Below, one piece after another: positions 53,978 through 63,953 of a DNA stretch of 64,000 bases. This DNA is from Shewanella schlegeliana (GTDB lineage: Bacteria > Pseudomonadota > Gammaproteobacteria > Enterobacterales > Shewanellaceae). A program made the translations under genes and the position numbers. The notes under the pieces are model-generated. The model worked only from the letters and a program-made list of their open reading frames with translations, had not been told where the DNA came from and did not search any database. The stretch covers positions 196,212 to 260,211 of the forward strand of contig NZ_JAESVD010000007.1 in the NCBI RefSeq assembly GCF_016765635.1, given 5' to 3'. Numbering within the stretch: the first letter of the stretch is position 1; each line of letters starts with the position of its first letter.

Positions 53978-55978
53978 TTAGTCGTAATCACCGACATTGG
54001 GGACAGTATAACTTGCATCATTCCATGGCCAAGGTACTGTCGCCATAAAGCCTGCAAGCTCTGGCGTCCCAGCGTGTTGCTCAAGGATCACCGCCATCGT
54101 TCTGTGCACATGAAATGGATGAATAGGTTCTTGGCTGCCAATGGCGCAGAAATATTCGGCTAATGTATCTAAATACTCGCGCTTATCAGCTAAAGCTAAC
54201 ACCGCGTTGGCGATAACTGGCGCCCCCTTTAGACCAGAAAGATGGGCAGCACACGGCCAGCTAGCAAACTGCTTAATAATGCTCGCTAATAACGCCGCTC
54301 CCTTTTCATCGTAAGCTGCCGAAGAAAATAGCTCGTATTCACTTTGGATAGAACAGCCATTGACTTGCTGACTAACAAAGCCAAAGAATAACGATGTTTG
54401 GTCACTTTGAAGGTAATGCGCCTCAAGTTTGGGCATAAGAGTATTAAGCTTTTCAAGCGAGTGAACCTTTGCTTTAGTATCATTGACATCTTGCAGACAA
54501 ATATCGACCTGGCCATTTGAGCTCGGTACTTCAGTTAGTCTAGTCGACATAGCTAAGCTGAACTCCACCTGCTGACAGACGACTGAAGCAACACTGTTAG
54601 CAGGGCTTTCTTTCTGGTTCAGGCTCTGACATTCACTGGCGGTATTGTGATGGCTCTCAACCTGTTTTGTAGGAGGCGTCCCCTGTTTATCTGCAAGCTC
54701 CATCGACCAAATACGTGCATCCTCTTCTTCACCTACCGCGATAATCAAATGGTTGTCAATTTTCCCTTGGATCACTACGGGCTCATGGCCAAATACCAGC
54801 ACAGAGCGTAGGCTGTCATCCCTCATCACCTGCATTATTTGATACAGAGGCGATATACACTCACCCGTTAACGATAATTGCTGCACTACGCCATCTTGCC
54901 AACCGAGCCACAGGCTGTTGCCATCCGCATTGACAGTTACCGAGGTTAAGCACTCGATAAAGGTTTGCAGCTCATCATGATGGCTTGAGCTCATATCACC
55001 AGCGGCAATCGCGATTAATGACTCAACCAGCTCCTCAGCATCATAATCGGCGCAAATCTGCGATGGGCTAAGCGTTCTAACGCTGCGACTCCACAGCGTC
55101 TTCTTTTGCTGAAAATCAATTAACTGCAATACAAAATCAAAGCTCGGTGCCTCCGCAGATAATTTAGAGGCATTATCTGAAGGTTGAGCCAAAGTAAGCG
55201 TCTCAGTATTGGCGAGCAACGCAATACCACGTTTGTTATCCATGAAAAAGGTATTACGAAAAGAGATCTCCGTTGGCGCGCTCTTACCCTCAAGCGGATA
55301 GACTTTAGTTTCTGAGGTCTGTGGATTAAAGCTCACAAGTTGGTGCATTCGACGCTTTTCACGTTGATAGAACACAAACTCATTATCAGCTAGGTAAACC
55401 ATGCTGCCATCGATAAACCTGAAAGGCATTGCGTAGCAATGGATATCCGATGAGAGCAATTCAAACGAACTAGACTTTCTTCCACGCCTAAGAACATGCT
55501 CAATATTGATACAGTACATAGACTCGGCGCTGCGTCGCCCCCCCTGCTTGGCGCCCACCAACCAAAGCTTGCCGTTGCAGAAGCATGCATTCTTAGTCGG
55601 GTATAGCTCCAAGGACACAATCGCCGACAAGCCCGGCTTATTAGCTTCTACGCGCACTTCACTGCATAGGGAGTTAGAAGCAGAGCTAAAATCAGAGCTA
55701 TAAATTCGACCCGTTGAATCCACAGCAATAAAGCGCCCGTTATCGATCCAATCAGCCAAAAGCAGATCGCAGTTACTACTTCCTAAGAGCTCAAATTGCT
55801 GCACAAGCTCAGTATTGAATCCACTGCATTTCACAATTTGCAGCTGGATAAGTCCATCATAAAACAGGCGGTGGTGCTGGAAAGTGTATTCAGTTTGAGT
55901 CACTTGCCATGGGCTAGCTTCAGATGCTGCTTCTAAGTCAGCAGCGCGCGAAAAAAGTGATTTAATAAATTTATTCAT
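53978..55978 (-). CDS. Hypothetical 666-residue protein, probable beta-propeller plus helical C-terminal domain
   Basis: I do not recognise this family. There is no signal peptide or membrane segment, so it is cytoplasmic. Residues ~20-470 are beta-rich with recurring blade-like strand patterns (FIAVDSTGRIYSSD, SLWLGWQDGVVQQLSLTGE, LIIAVGEEEDARIWSMEL), suggesting a WD40-like propeller of six or seven blades. A polar low-complexity linker (about 430-480) follows, then a helical C-terminal domain rich in alanine (about 520-640). The ATG lies in a monocistronic unit with a 660-bp gene-free gap upstream. It could be a scaffold or effector; nothing in the neighbourhood narrows this. Confidence 0.7.
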   Translation of the reverse strand: MNKFIKSLFSRAADLEAASEASPWQVTQTEYTFQHHRLFYDGLIQLQIVKCSGFNTELVQQFELLGSSNCDLLLADWIDNGRFIAVDSTGRIYSSDFSSASNSLCSEVRVEANKPGLSAIVSLELYPTKNACFCNGKLWLVGAKQGGRRSAESMYCINIEHVLRRGRKSSSFELLSSDIHCYAMPFRFIDGSMVYLADNEFVFYQREKRRMHQLVSFNPQTSETKVYPLEGKSAPTEISFRNTFFMDNKRGIALLANTETLTLAQPSDNASKLSAEAPSFDFVLQLIDFQQKKTLWSRSVRTLSPSQICADYDAEELVESLIAIAAGDMSSSHHDELQTFIECLTSVTVNADGNSLWLGWQDGVVQQLSLTGECISPLYQIMQVMRDDSLRSVLVFGHEPVVIQGKIDNHLIIAVGEEEDARIWSMELADKQGTPPTKQVESHHNTASECQSLNQKESPANSVASVVCQQVEFSLAMSTRLTEVPSSNGQVDICLQDVNDTKAKVHSLEKLNTLMPKLEAHYLQSDQTSLFFGFVSQQVNGCSIQSEYELFSSAAYDEKGAALLASIIKQFASWPCAAHLSGLKGAPVIANAVLALADKREYLDTLAEYFCAIGSQEPIHPFHVHRTMAVILEQHAGTPELAGFMATVPWPWNDASYTVPNVGDYD

Positions 55979-56267
55979 GGTCTAGATGTTTGATAAATGG
56001 CGCGACTAAGCACAGAGGAAAGATAGTTCAATATTATCCGTAGCTTAAGGCTCACTAGCCTTTACTTTCAAGTGTTTTACTCCAGAACGTCGACCAGACT
56101 CGACACTTAACAAAAAAAGAGAAGTGCAATGAGACGTGCCAACTGCAAACTCGAATAGTTGCTATGGTGATAACTGAAGTTAGCGCTAAGAAATCTGCAA
56201 CTGTCCCATAAACAAAACAGCAAATAACAAAGGCTAGAGAATTGAACTTTGGCAACCCCCTAAAAGA

Positions 56268-56294
56268 AAAATACCCCGATTAAAATCGAGGTAA
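56268..56294 (-). terminator. Probable terminator for the LysR transcript
   Basis: On minus, CTCGATT and AATCGGGG pair around two bases and are followed by a T-rich run (TATTTTTC). Confidence 0.55.
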
Positions 56295-56602
56295 ACCAAA
56301 ACTAGGATGATGGTTTTAAGGCTGACATTGTTTTAGTTATTAAAGCCTGCCAGCATTGATGCAAAACTGCTTTTTAGCTGCTCTGTATAACACAATTGAG
56401 AGGGGTCATTCTCGATTGCATTATAGGACTCAGAACTTTTGAATCAACTGCCCGCAATTGTATTAAAATGAGAACAAACTGCAACAGAAATGATGAGACG
56501 CTGTTTAGTCAAACCTAAATTTGATTTAACTAAACAACAGCAAGCATAGCATAAACAACTGAATTGATTAAAAATAAGCATCTACTACATTAGAACGGAT
56601 TC

Positions 56603-56628
56603 ACATTGTTCAATATCTAGAACAATGT
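56603..56628 (-). other. Perfect inverted repeat just after the LysR stop codon
   Basis: ACATTGTTC and GAACAATGT pair around eight bases, ten bases beyond the stop. No T-run; it may be a 3'-end stabiliser or an operator. Confidence 0.55.
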
Positions 56629-56637
56629 TTCTCCATT

Positions 56638-57579
56638 TTACTTACGTTTTGCATACAATTCTTTTAACGGCTCATCCCAATATGGTGGGGTGCCAATATG
56701 ATCTTTTATAAAATCGATAAAGGCACTCACCTTTGGTGCTAAGTGTTTACGCCTTGGGTAAACAGCTTGCAAAGGCAGGTGATGAGTTAGCTGCCAATCT
56801 TCAAGAATTGGAACTAAAGTGCCCTTTTCAAGCTCATCTTCAAGCAGGTAACTGGCTAGATAAACCACACCGAGTCCACTTACCGCAGCAGACTTAAGTG
56901 CAGGGGCATTATCGACTCTAAAATTACCGGTTACGCCAATTTCACAGTAATCGTCACCTTGCTTAAACTGCCAAACACTGTGTTCATGCCACTCGCCTTG
57001 ATATACCAAACAGTTATGATCCACCAATTGTTCGGGGCGGCTAGGAACTCCATGCTTCTCGACATAAGACGGGGATGCGGCTAACAAGAACTGACACTTC
57101 ATCAGAGGTCTTGCTACCATACCTAAGGGTAATTGCTCAGACATGGTAAGCAGTAGATCTAAACCTTCGCTGACAACATCAACTTTATGATCTAATAGAC
57201 TAACTTGTAGTTCAAGTTCTGGATGCTTTGCCATAAACTCTGGCAGAGCAGGAATGATATGCATGGTACCGAACGACTGAGAAATACCTACTTTCAATAC
57301 GCCTCGGGTAGCGTCATTAAGATTATGAACACTAGCAACGGCCTGATCGGCATCTCTTAATAGCTCTTCACCTTGGGCATAAAGCAGCTGTCCAGCTTCA
57401 GTTAAGCTCAGGCTTCTTGTGGTACGCTGAATAAGTTGTACGCCAAGTTTATGTTCCAACTCAGCAACTTGAGTGCTGACCTTTGACTTAGATATGCCTA
57501 ACTTTCTCGCCGCAGAGCTAAAACTCCCCGCTCGAGCCACATGGGTAAAAATTGCGATCGGTTCTAAAAGTTCTAACAT
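56638..57579 (-). CDS. LysR-family transcriptional regulator (CrgA-like subgroup)
   Basis: A 313-residue regulator with winged helix at the N-terminus (MLELLEPIAIFTHVARAGSFSSAARKLGISKSKVS) and an effector domain from about residue 90. The sequence style (VQLIQRTTRSLSLTEAGQLLYAQGEELL) places it in the large LysR subgroup that includes CrgA/AaeR-type regulators. It has no divergent neighbour: the next gene upstream is 315 bp away and convergent in sense with it, so its target cannot be inferred. Members often repress their own gene. Confidence 0.9.
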   Translation of the reverse strand: MLELLEPIAIFTHVARAGSFSSAARKLGISKSKVSTQVAELEHKLGVQLIQRTTRSLSLTEAGQLLYAQGEELLRDADQAVASVHNLNDATRGVLKVGISQSFGTMHIIPALPEFMAKHPELELQVSLLDHKVDVVSEGLDLLLTMSEQLPLGMVARPLMKCQFLLAASPSYVEKHGVPSRPEQLVDHNCLVYQGEWHEHSVWQFKQGDDYCEIGVTGNFRVDNAPALKSAAVSGLGVVYLASYLLEDELEKGTLVPILEDWQLTHHLPLQAVYPRRKHLAPKVSAFIDFIKDHIGTPPYWDEPLKELYAKRK

Positions 57580-57895
57580 GTAAATCGCCTTAAGGTGTTT
57601 ACGACAGTAATAGTACTTCCATCGCTAAGACATGCTGTTTTTGTTACAAAACAATATCTTAAGTGAATATATGTACGCTAGAGTAGAGTTTTAATTATTT
57701 ACCAATATTTGGTTTTTGCTTTTATTTTTAGAAGTATACCAAAAAATCCCCATAACTCATCAAATAAGTCGTTTGGACGATCTCAGCAAAAGATTGGTTT
57801 GCCAGCTGTTGTGGCCTATAAACGGAAAAGCCCCTGCACAAAGGTGGGATGCAGGGGACGTTGCAAATCAGTCAAAAGCAACAGATTAAATCGAT
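57580..57895. other. Gap between LysR and yggN-like gene
   Basis: It holds the yggN terminator (57831-57857) and presumably the LysR promoter. No gene seen. Confidence 0.45.
57831..57857 (-). terminator. Terminator downstream of the YggN-like gene
   Basis: CCCCTGCA and TGCAGGGG pair around eleven bases; on minus followed by GCTTTTCC. Confidence 0.7.
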
Positions 57896-58711
57896 TTACT
57901 CCAGCAAAGTCGTATTTGCTGTTTCGACCAGGGGATAATTCGCTAACTCAGGGATCTCATCTCTTAGCTGCTGCTCAAGCACCACTAAGGTTTTAAATCT
58001 TTCACATAACTTTTCACCACGAGCCTCTATATCATCGGCTTGCTGTTCCATCTGCAGTTCAATCTCTTCACCGATAGAATCCATCTTCTGTGAGAATGAA
58101 TCCATCTTCTGCTCGAAGCTATCGCCATCACCAGACATCATCTGGGCACCTAGGTTCATCATCATGCTGCCAAGGGAGTTTTGCACAAGTGCTTCCATCT
58201 CTTGCTCAAACTCTTCACCAAATGCGTCCTCAAGAGAAGATTCAGTTGAACCAAGGTAAAACTTATCACCGTGCTGGTAGGCAACGCTTTCGATACGCTC
58301 TTCAAGACCCGCCATCATTTCGTCTATCTTGGCACCAGCGCTATCACCTAATAGTGGAGTCATGGCTAGACTCACTGCTGTTGATGCCATCTCGACAGCA
58401 TCATTAACGAGTGCAATGACTTCAGGCACCTGCGAAGAAACTTCTTGCGAATATTGATTCACTAAAGCCTGCTGCTGTTTATTCAGTGACACTTGTTTGC
58501 CATTAACAAATAGCTTATCCATTTCGATGCGATATTTTTCATCACCAACCTCACTCACTATCAGCTTTTGAGGTTCAACGGTGACGTCATAATTTAATGC
58601 CACTTCGCACTCATTATGAGGATCATGGTCGCTATGAGCGGCAACGGTTTGTAGGCTAGTTGCCGAAAGCAACACCGCGGAGATCCCAACTGAAGTAAGT
58701 AATTTTTTCAT
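57896..58711 (-). CDS. YggN-family periplasmic protein (DUF2884)
   Basis: A 271-residue protein with a signal peptide (about 1-25, cleavage after VAA). The mature region starts CEVALNYDVTVEPQKLIV and continues with VNGKQVSLNKQQQALVNQYSQEV, the DUF2884/YggN pattern, followed by a helical, strongly acidic, Met/Gln-rich stretch (about 185-235) with heptad-like FEQKMDSFSQKMDSIGEEI, probably a coiled coil. Function unknown. In E. coli yggN lies beside yggL-trmB; here glsA lies between, so the neighbourhood is partly kept. Confidence 0.82.
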   Translation of the reverse strand: MKKLLTSVGISAVLLSATSLQTVAAHSDHDPHNECEVALNYDVTVEPQKLIVSEVGDEKYRIEMDKLFVNGKQVSLNKQQQALVNQYSQEVSSQVPEVIALVNDAVEMASTAVSLAMTPLLGDSAGAKIDEMMAGLEERIESVAYQHGDKFYLGSTESSLEDAFGEEFEQEMEALVQNSLGSMMMNLGAQMMSGDGDSFEQKMDSFSQKMDSIGEEIELQMEQQADDIEARGEKLCERFKTLVVLEQQLRDEIPELANYPLVETANTTLLE

Positions 58712-58925
58712 CGCATCAATCCTTTATCGCTATTGTCTGTATAATTTTAATCTTGTTTTAGATAAAGCACAGACTGTGCCAAGCAAGCTAAGAGCTTATT
58801 TTAAAAGGAATAGATTGATAATCAAATGAAACTGACTAGTCGCAATAATAAGATATTTGGCCAATAAAACTAACAATTGGCCAAATATCCCAAGATAGTT
58901 GATATAGGCAGTTGATATGAGGAAA

Positions 58926-59840
58926 TTAAAAAATTGAACGCCCTAAAGTCTGGCTCAAGGCTTCTAATACTGCAGTGCCAGCTAAGGAGTTACCATTAGT
59001 ATCGAGCTCCGGAGACCAAACACAAACTGACATATCACCAGGGATCACAGCAATAATACCGCCGCCAACACCACTTTTACCAGGCATACCGACTCTATAG
59101 GCAAATTCACCCGCACCGTCATAAAGCCCCGATGTGGCCAGTAGTGCATTAAGTTGCCGAGTCTGTACAGGGCTAATAAGCTGTTTACCGGCGAGAGTTT
59201 TACCTGCATTAGCCAAATAAAACATGGTACGCGAAAGGTCGGCACAGCTCATACGTAATGAGCAGTAATGAAAATAGCTGTGTAACACGGTATCGACGTC
59301 ATTGTTGAAGTTACCAAAGGACTTCATCAAGTAAGCGATAGCCGCATTTCTCGCGCTATGCTGATACTCAGATGCAGCAACCACTTTATCGTAACCGATA
59401 CGATGGTTTTCACTGAGTCCGCGAACAATCTCAAGCATACGATGCTTTGGTGCACCAAGGCGACTCTGTAGGAGATCGGCAATAACTAACGCGCCAGCGT
59501 TGATGAAAGGGTTTCTAGGAACGCCTTTTTCCAATTCTACTTGTACTAATGAGTTGAAAGAGTGACCAGACGGCTCCTTGCCGACTCGTGACCAAATTTC
59601 ATCCTCTTCATACAGCATGAGCGCTAAGGTCAGGCTAAATACCTTAGAGATACTCTGAATTGAAAAGGGCTCGAGATAATCTCCAGCCCCAATAGTGACA
59701 CCGTCGGAGGTTGTCACTGCAATACCTAACTTATTAGCATCAACTTGGGCAAGAGCTGGAATATAATCAGCGACCTTGCCCTGTCCAAGAAGAGGTCGAA
59801 CTTTATCGACAATCTCTTCAAGTAATGCCAATTCAGGCAT
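58926..59840 (-). CDS. glsA: Glutaminase
   Basis: A 304-residue serine-dependent glutaminase with a beta-lactamase-like fold, hydrolysing glutamine to glutamate and ammonia. The catalytic Ser-x-x-Lys is in [34 protein letters not shown] and [15 protein letters not shown] are further family blocks. The chosen ATG at 59840 overlaps the yggL stop (TAATG); four extra codons upstream are open but unlikely. Coupling to yggL suggests one operon. Confidence 0.94.
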   Translation of the reverse strand: MPELALLEEIVDKVRPLLGQGKVADYIPALAQVDANKLGIAVTTSDGVTIGAGDYLEPFSIQSISKVFSLTLALMLYEEDEIWSRVGKEPSGHSFNSLVQVELEKGVPRNPFINAGALVIADLLQSRLGAPKHRMLEIVRGLSENHRIGYDKVVAASEYQHSARNAAIAYLMKSFGNFNNDVDTVLHSYFHYCSLRMSCADLSRTMFYLANAGKTLAGKQLISPVQTRQLNALLATSGLYDGAGEFAYRVGMPGKSGVGGGIIAVIPGDMSVCVWSPELDTNGNSLAGTAVLEALSQTLGRSIF

Positions 59841-60166
59841 TAGCCCCACCAAATATCGTAAAGCTCGCCGATTTCAAGATCAGATACAGGCTGAGCATCG
59901 AAGAAAGCTTTAACTGCAGCTCTGTTTTCTTCAGTGCACTTACCGATAGCTTGAGTCGCAATAATACCTTCCCACTCTCTGTGTCCACCACCGTGGTAGC
60001 CCAGATCGTTAGGCTCAATCACTTCATCGATAAATTGATCAACGATTGCATCAATTTGCTCTTCAGTCACTGACTCATTGAAGGTCCAGTTAACGTCAAA
60101 CCCAAACTCTTGGAACTCATCTACGCGTAATTTTTTACGTAAGCGACGACTACGGTTTGCTGCCAT
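59840..60166 (-). CDS. yggL: YggL-family ribosome-associated protein (DUF469)
   Basis: From ATG 60166, behind TTAGGAGA, it has 108 residues, the same length as E. coli YggL; the 12-codon upstream extension is discarded. [27 protein letters not shown] is the conserved start, and GREWEG...IGKCTEE the conserved middle. YggL has been reported to bind the 50S subunit. It lies between trmB and glsA on one strand. Confidence 0.93.
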   Translation of the reverse strand: MAANRSRRLRKKLRVDEFQEFGFDVNWTFNESVTEEQIDAIVDQFIDEVIEPNDLGYHGGGHREWEGIIATQAIGKCTEENRAAVKAFFDAQPVSDLEIGELYDIWWG

Positions 60167-60217
60167 GGTAGTTCTCCTAAAAACAATATTTAAAGTAAAC
60201 AAGAATTGATTTAGCGT

Positions 60218-60931
60218 TTATACACGCTCAAACATAAGATCCCAAACACCGTGACCTAAACGATGGCCACGAGCCTCAAATTTAGTCAAAGGTCTATGAT
60301 CTGGACGCTCTACAACATCGCCAGTAGCTGACTGGTTTTTATAACCAGGCGCAGCATTCATCACTTCTAGCATATGCTCGCTGTAGTTTTCCCAGTCTGT
60401 TGCCAAATGGAATACACCACCCACTTTAAGCTTGCTTCGGATCAATTCAGCAAAAGGAGCCTGAACGATACGACGCTTATGGTGACGCTTTTTATGCCAA
60501 GGATCTGGGAAGAACAACTGCACACGTGCCAAGCTGCCTTCTGCAATGCTGTTTTCTAGAACTTCAATCGCATCATGGTGATAAATGCGTAGGTTAGTCA
60601 CACCAGCTTCGGCAGCATCAGCCAAACAAGCACCAACACCTGGTTTATGAACTTCGATACCGATAAAGTTTAATTCTGGTGCAGCCTTCGCCATCTCAAC
60701 GAGCGATGCGCCCATGCCAAAGCCGATCTCTAAAACCGTATCAGCTTCACGCCCAAATACTTCGACAAGATCGATTGGTTCAGGAGTGTAATCTAGGCCC
60801 ATGATTGGCCATTGCTGCTCCATCGCTTGAGCTTGACCTTTAGTTAGGCGCCCCTCTCTCAATACAAAGCTTCTTACTTTGCGAAGGTATTTACCTTCTT
60901 CATTGAATTCAGCGGTTGTTACGTCGCTCAT
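60218..60931 (-). CDS. trmB: tRNA (guanine-N7-)-methyltransferase
   Basis: TrmB methylates G46 in the variable loop of tRNAs using S-adenosylmethionine. The 237 residues contain the SAM site [25 protein letters not shown], and the family mark [17 protein letters not shown], with THFH-like regions replaced by the usual [14 protein letters not shown] at the end. It starts about 290 bp from mutY, which it faces divergently, and lies 52 bp before yggL. Confidence 0.96.
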   Translation of the reverse strand: MSDVTTAEFNEEGKYLRKVRSFVLREGRLTKGQAQAMEQQWPIMGLDYTPEPIDLVEVFGREADTVLEIGFGMGASLVEMAKAAPELNFIGIEVHKPGVGACLADAAEAGVTNLRIYHHDAIEVLENSIAEGSLARVQLFFPDPWHKKRHHKRRIVQAPFAELIRSKLKVGGVFHLATDWENYSEHMLEVMNAAPGYKNQSATGDVVERPDHRPLTKFEARGHRLGHGVWDLMFERV

Positions 60932-61224
60932 TTTCGCCCTCGCTTTAAGCCTGCTCTCGCATAAGACAGCTATTATTTAAAAAAAGAAAGGCATTATCCA
61001 AAGTTAAACCTTCAGTGCAAGCCTTATTGTGGCGAAATTATACCAATAATCTCAGTTTGTGCGAGTCGCAGCTTTACTTTGCCGACAAATAACTGGCTTT
61101 TAAGCTCAAATAACACGCTTATCCTCTACATATTAGCCGCGGCCCTTATCATGTAGAGGCCTGTCAGGATATAAAGCGCAAGTGTTTCCTTGTTAATCGC
61201 CAAGGCTAAAGTTACACTGCGCCG

Positions 61225-62289
61225 ATGAAAACTACCGCCTCTTTTTCAACACGAATTATTAATTGGTACGATGCATTCGGTCGTAAACAGCTCCCTTGGC
61301 AAATCGCTAAAACCCCATATAAAGTGTGGATTTCAGAGATCATGCTACAGCAGACCCAAGTTGCAACCGTTATCCCCTATTTCGAAAAGTTTATCGCACG
61401 ATTTCCTGATATCAATACCTTAGCAATCGCCGAGCAAGATGAAGTTCTACATTACTGGACAGGCCTTGGTTATTACGCCCGCGCGCGAAACCTACATAAA
61501 GCCGCCCAAATAATGCAGTCACAATTTAATGGTGAGTTTCCAACCGACTTCGATGACGTTTTAGCGTTGCCCGGGATTGGTCGCTCAACCGCAGGGGCAG
61601 TTCTATCTCTATCTTTAGGACTTAACTTCGCTATTCTCGATGGTAACGTAAAGCGTGTTTTAGCTCGACATGGTGCCATCGAAGGCTGGCCAGGTAAAAA
61701 AGCGGTTGAACAAGCACTCTGGCAATTAACAGAGAAGCTAACACCGGCTAAAGATATCCAAAAATATAATCAAGCGATGATGGATATTGGCGCCACAGTC
61801 TGTACGAGATCTAAACCCAACTGTGCTCAATGCCCCGTCGCCATCGACTGCAAAGCGCAGTTAAGTGGCCGACAGAGTGAATTTCCGGGCAAGAAACCAA
61901 AGAAAACCATCCCTGAAAAGTCGGCTTGGCTGTTAGTCATTGAAGATAATCATCGAGTGCAACTCGAAAAACGTCCTCCTGCGGGTATTTGGGGAGGACT
62001 CTGGTGTTTTCCGCAGTTTAGTCAGCGCCATGAGTTAGAGGCCTATATAAAAGACAAACAGCTAAAGGTGCTGTCTACACAGGATCTCACAGGATTTAGA
62101 CATACCTTTAGTCACTTCCACCTCGATGTTCAGCCCGTACTGGTGCGTGCAAGTGGAGATAGCGATAACCAGATCATGGAACATACATCCACTGTCTGGT
62201 ATAACTTAACTCATCCACCTAAAGTTGGCTTAGCCTCGGCTACCGAGCGAATTTTGGCCGACTTAGGTTCTGTATTAAATAAGGAGTAA
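61225..62289 (+). CDS. mutY: A/G-specific adenine DNA glycosylase
   Basis: MutY removes adenine mispaired with 8-oxoguanine, preventing G:C to T:A transversions. The 354-residue protein has [22 protein letters not shown], the helix-hairpin-helix [14 protein letters not shown], the catalytic Asp in [13 protein letters not shown], the Fe-S cluster [17 protein letters not shown] (C-x6-C-x2-C-x5-C) and a C-terminal MutT-like recognition domain (from ~230). It is followed two bases later by yggX, the usual mutY-yggX pair. Confidence 0.97.
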   Translation: MKTTASFSTRIINWYDAFGRKQLPWQIAKTPYKVWISEIMLQQTQVATVIPYFEKFIARFPDINTLAIAEQDEVLHYWTGLGYYARARNLHKAAQIMQSQFNGEFPTDFDDVLALPGIGRSTAGAVLSLSLGLNFAILDGNVKRVLARHGAIEGWPGKKAVEQALWQLTEKLTPAKDIQKYNQAMMDIGATVCTRSKPNCAQCPVAIDCKAQLSGRQSEFPGKKPKKTIPEKSAWLLVIEDNHRVQLEKRPPAGIWGGLWCFPQFSQRHELEAYIKDKQLKVLSTQDLTGFRHTFSHFHLDVQPVLVRASGDSDNQIMEHTSTVWYNLTHPPKVGLASATERILADLGSVLNKE

Positions 62290-62291
62290 TC

Positions 62292-62570
62292 ATGGCTCGC
62301 ACAGTAAACTGCGTCTATTTAAACAAAGAAGCAGAAGGCCTAGGTTTTCAGCTTTACCCAGGCGACTTGGGAAAACGTATTTTCGACAATGTGAGTAAAG
62401 AGGCTTGGGCACTTTGGCAGTCAAAGCAGACCATGTTGATTAACGAAAAGAAACTTAACATGATGAATATCGATGATCGTAAGTTTCTTGAAGAGCAGAT
62501 GGTAAACTTTCTATTTGAAGGTAAAGAAGTTGAAATCGAGGGTTACGTACCTCAAAAAGATGACGAGTAA
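62292..62570 (+). CDS. yggX: Oxidative-damage protection protein YggX
   Basis: A 92-residue acidic protein that binds iron transiently and protects Fe-S clusters from oxidation. [17 protein letters not shown] carries the conserved C7; [14 protein letters not shown] and [13 protein letters not shown] follow, ending in acidic residues. It starts two bases past the mutY stop, so the two are read together and share a protective role against oxidative damage. Confidence 0.96.
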   Translation: MARTVNCVYLNKEAEGLGFQLYPGDLGKRIFDNVSKEAWALWQSKQTMLINEKKLNMMNIDDRKFLEEQMVNFLFEGKEVEIEGYVPQKDDE

Positions 62571-62597
62571 GACTCGAAACTTCTAAAATGAACCGAT

Positions 62598-62634
62598 AAA
62601 GGCGCCGCTTTAACTCAGTTAAAGCGGCGCCTTT
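62598..62634 (+). terminator. Terminator after yggX
   Basis: AAAGGCGCCGCTTTAAC pairs with GTTAAAGCGGCGCCTTT around three bases, a very strong stem followed by CTATTT. Confidence 0.85.
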
Positions 62635-62901
62635 CTATTTAACTTGCACTGACAGTTCAAAAATCAGGCTTTCATTTATCCTTCGCAAATCATAACTTTG
62701 ATTATTTGAGCTAACAATCTCTACCCGCCTCCTTTATCGAGTAAAAAAACCTAGGGTTAATCGGCCAGCAAACAAGCTTAAAATCGCCGCACTCACTCGG
62801 TTTCAGCTAGTTTTTTAATCAGCAACACCACTGTGATTGTTCACATTCCAGAAAGCTGCACACAAACTAAGCGAACAGTCAGCGTTAAGCAAAAAAGCCC
62901 T

Positions 62902-62932
62902 TGCAGTAAAAATTTCACCGCTATAAGATGTG
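62902..62932 (+). promoter_or_regulatory. Promoter of the first tRNA-Phe/tRNA-Thr operon
   Basis: TTGCAG and TAAGAT are separated by 17 bp, followed by a GC-rich discriminator (TGCGCAC), the kind seen at stringently controlled tRNA promoters. Confidence 0.6.
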
Positions 62933-63008
62933 CGCACTCCAAACGAGACAGGCTTAAATGGCTTGGTTTGAGTAGCAAATCTAACGTCTACATTAGTAGC
63001 GCTTAGTT

Positions 63009-63084
63009 GCCCGAATAGCTCAGTCGGTAGAGCAGAGGATTGAAAATCCTCGTGTCCCTGGTTCGATTCCGGGTTCGGGCACCA
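63009..63084 (+). tRNA. tRNA-Phe (GAA)
   Basis: A 76-nt cloverleaf with encoded CCA. Acceptor GCCCGAA/TTCGGGC, anticodon GAA in loop TTGAAAA, T-loop TTCGATT. Identical to the copy at 63717-63792. Confidence 0.98.
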
Positions 63085-63134
63085 AAATTTATTAATGAGT
63101 TAACTATTTACTTAGTAACTTGTGAAACAAATAA

Positions 63135-63210
<76 letters not shown>

Positions 63211-63218
63211 TAAAAACA

Positions 63219-63248
63219 AAAAAGCCACTCCTTCGAGTGGCTTTTTTG
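63219..63248 (+). terminator. Terminator of the first tRNA operon
   Basis: AAGCCACTC and GAGTGGCTT pair around four bases, followed by TTTTTG. Confidence 0.85.
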
Positions 63249-63612
63249 TATCTGAAAATCCATCAGCATTAAACTAAGCTAACTGTTCAACAAGAAAGTC
63301 CTGCAATAACCAATGTAATTTCTTATAGTTGCACTCACTAAGATCCGAGCTAATCTAAGCCAGCTGTGCAACAGGCATTTCGATCTATAACTAGTGTATT
63401 TTTTGTCTGCAATATTTAAATTTAGACCTTGTTATCTCAAAGCCCAGCAAGCTCAACATCCTCAGGGGCAATTCGAATAATTACCCAACCGAACTATCAT
63501 GTACTTAATAATTACACCAAACAGGCTAAATCCCCATCAACCAAAGCCTGAAATGAGGGATAATTCCTCACAAAGTCTATTTGTTGTGCAGTCAGACTCT
63601 AAGGCACTTGCA

Positions 63613-63641
63613 CCCTCGAAAACATCGCTATACTATACGCG
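63613..63641 (+). promoter_or_regulatory. Promoter of the second tRNA operon
   Basis: TTGCAC and TACTAT are separated by 17 bp, followed by ACGCGCAC, a GC-rich discriminator; the surrounding spacer differs from the first promoter. Confidence 0.6.
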
Positions 63642-63716
63642 CACTCCAAACGAGACAGGCTTAAATAGCTTGGTTTGAAGTAGCAAATCTAACGCATACA
63701 TTAGTAGCGCTTAGTT

Positions 63717-63792
63717 GCCCGAATAGCTCAGTCGGTAGAGCAGAGGATTGAAAATCCTCGTGTCCCTGGTTCGATTCCGGGTTCGGGCACCA
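63717..63792 (+). tRNA. tRNA-Phe (GAA), second copy
   Basis: Same 76-nt sequence as 63009-63084, in a duplicated operon 708 bp downstream. Confidence 0.98.
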
Positions 63793-63842
63793 ACATTTAT
63801 TAATGAGTTAACTATCTACTTAGTAACTTGTTAAGCAAATAA

Positions 63843-63918
<76 letters not shown>

Positions 63919-63927
63919 TAAAAACAA

Positions 63928-63953
63928 AAAAGCCACTCAATGAGTGGCTTTTT
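63928..63953 (+). terminator. Terminator of the second tRNA operon
   Basis: AAGCCACTCA and TGAGTGGCTT pair with a minimal loop, then TTTTTG; the loop bases differ from the first copy. Confidence 0.85.

Larger units (their letters stand above)
55979..56637. other. Gene-free gap between the unknown 666-residue gene and a LysR gene
   Basis: It contains two hairpins serving the LysR transcript (56268-56294 and 56603-56628). The rest, about 56000-56260 and 56300-56600, shows no supported gene. Confidence 0.5.
62571..63008. other. Gap between yggX and the first tRNA pair
   Basis: After the terminator there is no gene. Its last ~75 bp (from about 62933) is the leader of the tRNA operon and recurs ahead of the second pair. 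Confidence 0.6.
63211..63716. other. Spacer between the two tRNA operon copies
   Basis: The first ~90 bp and the last ~75 bp belong to the repeated unit. The middle, about 63300-63620, is not similar to the sequence upstream of the first copy and has no supported gene. Confidence 0.6.
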
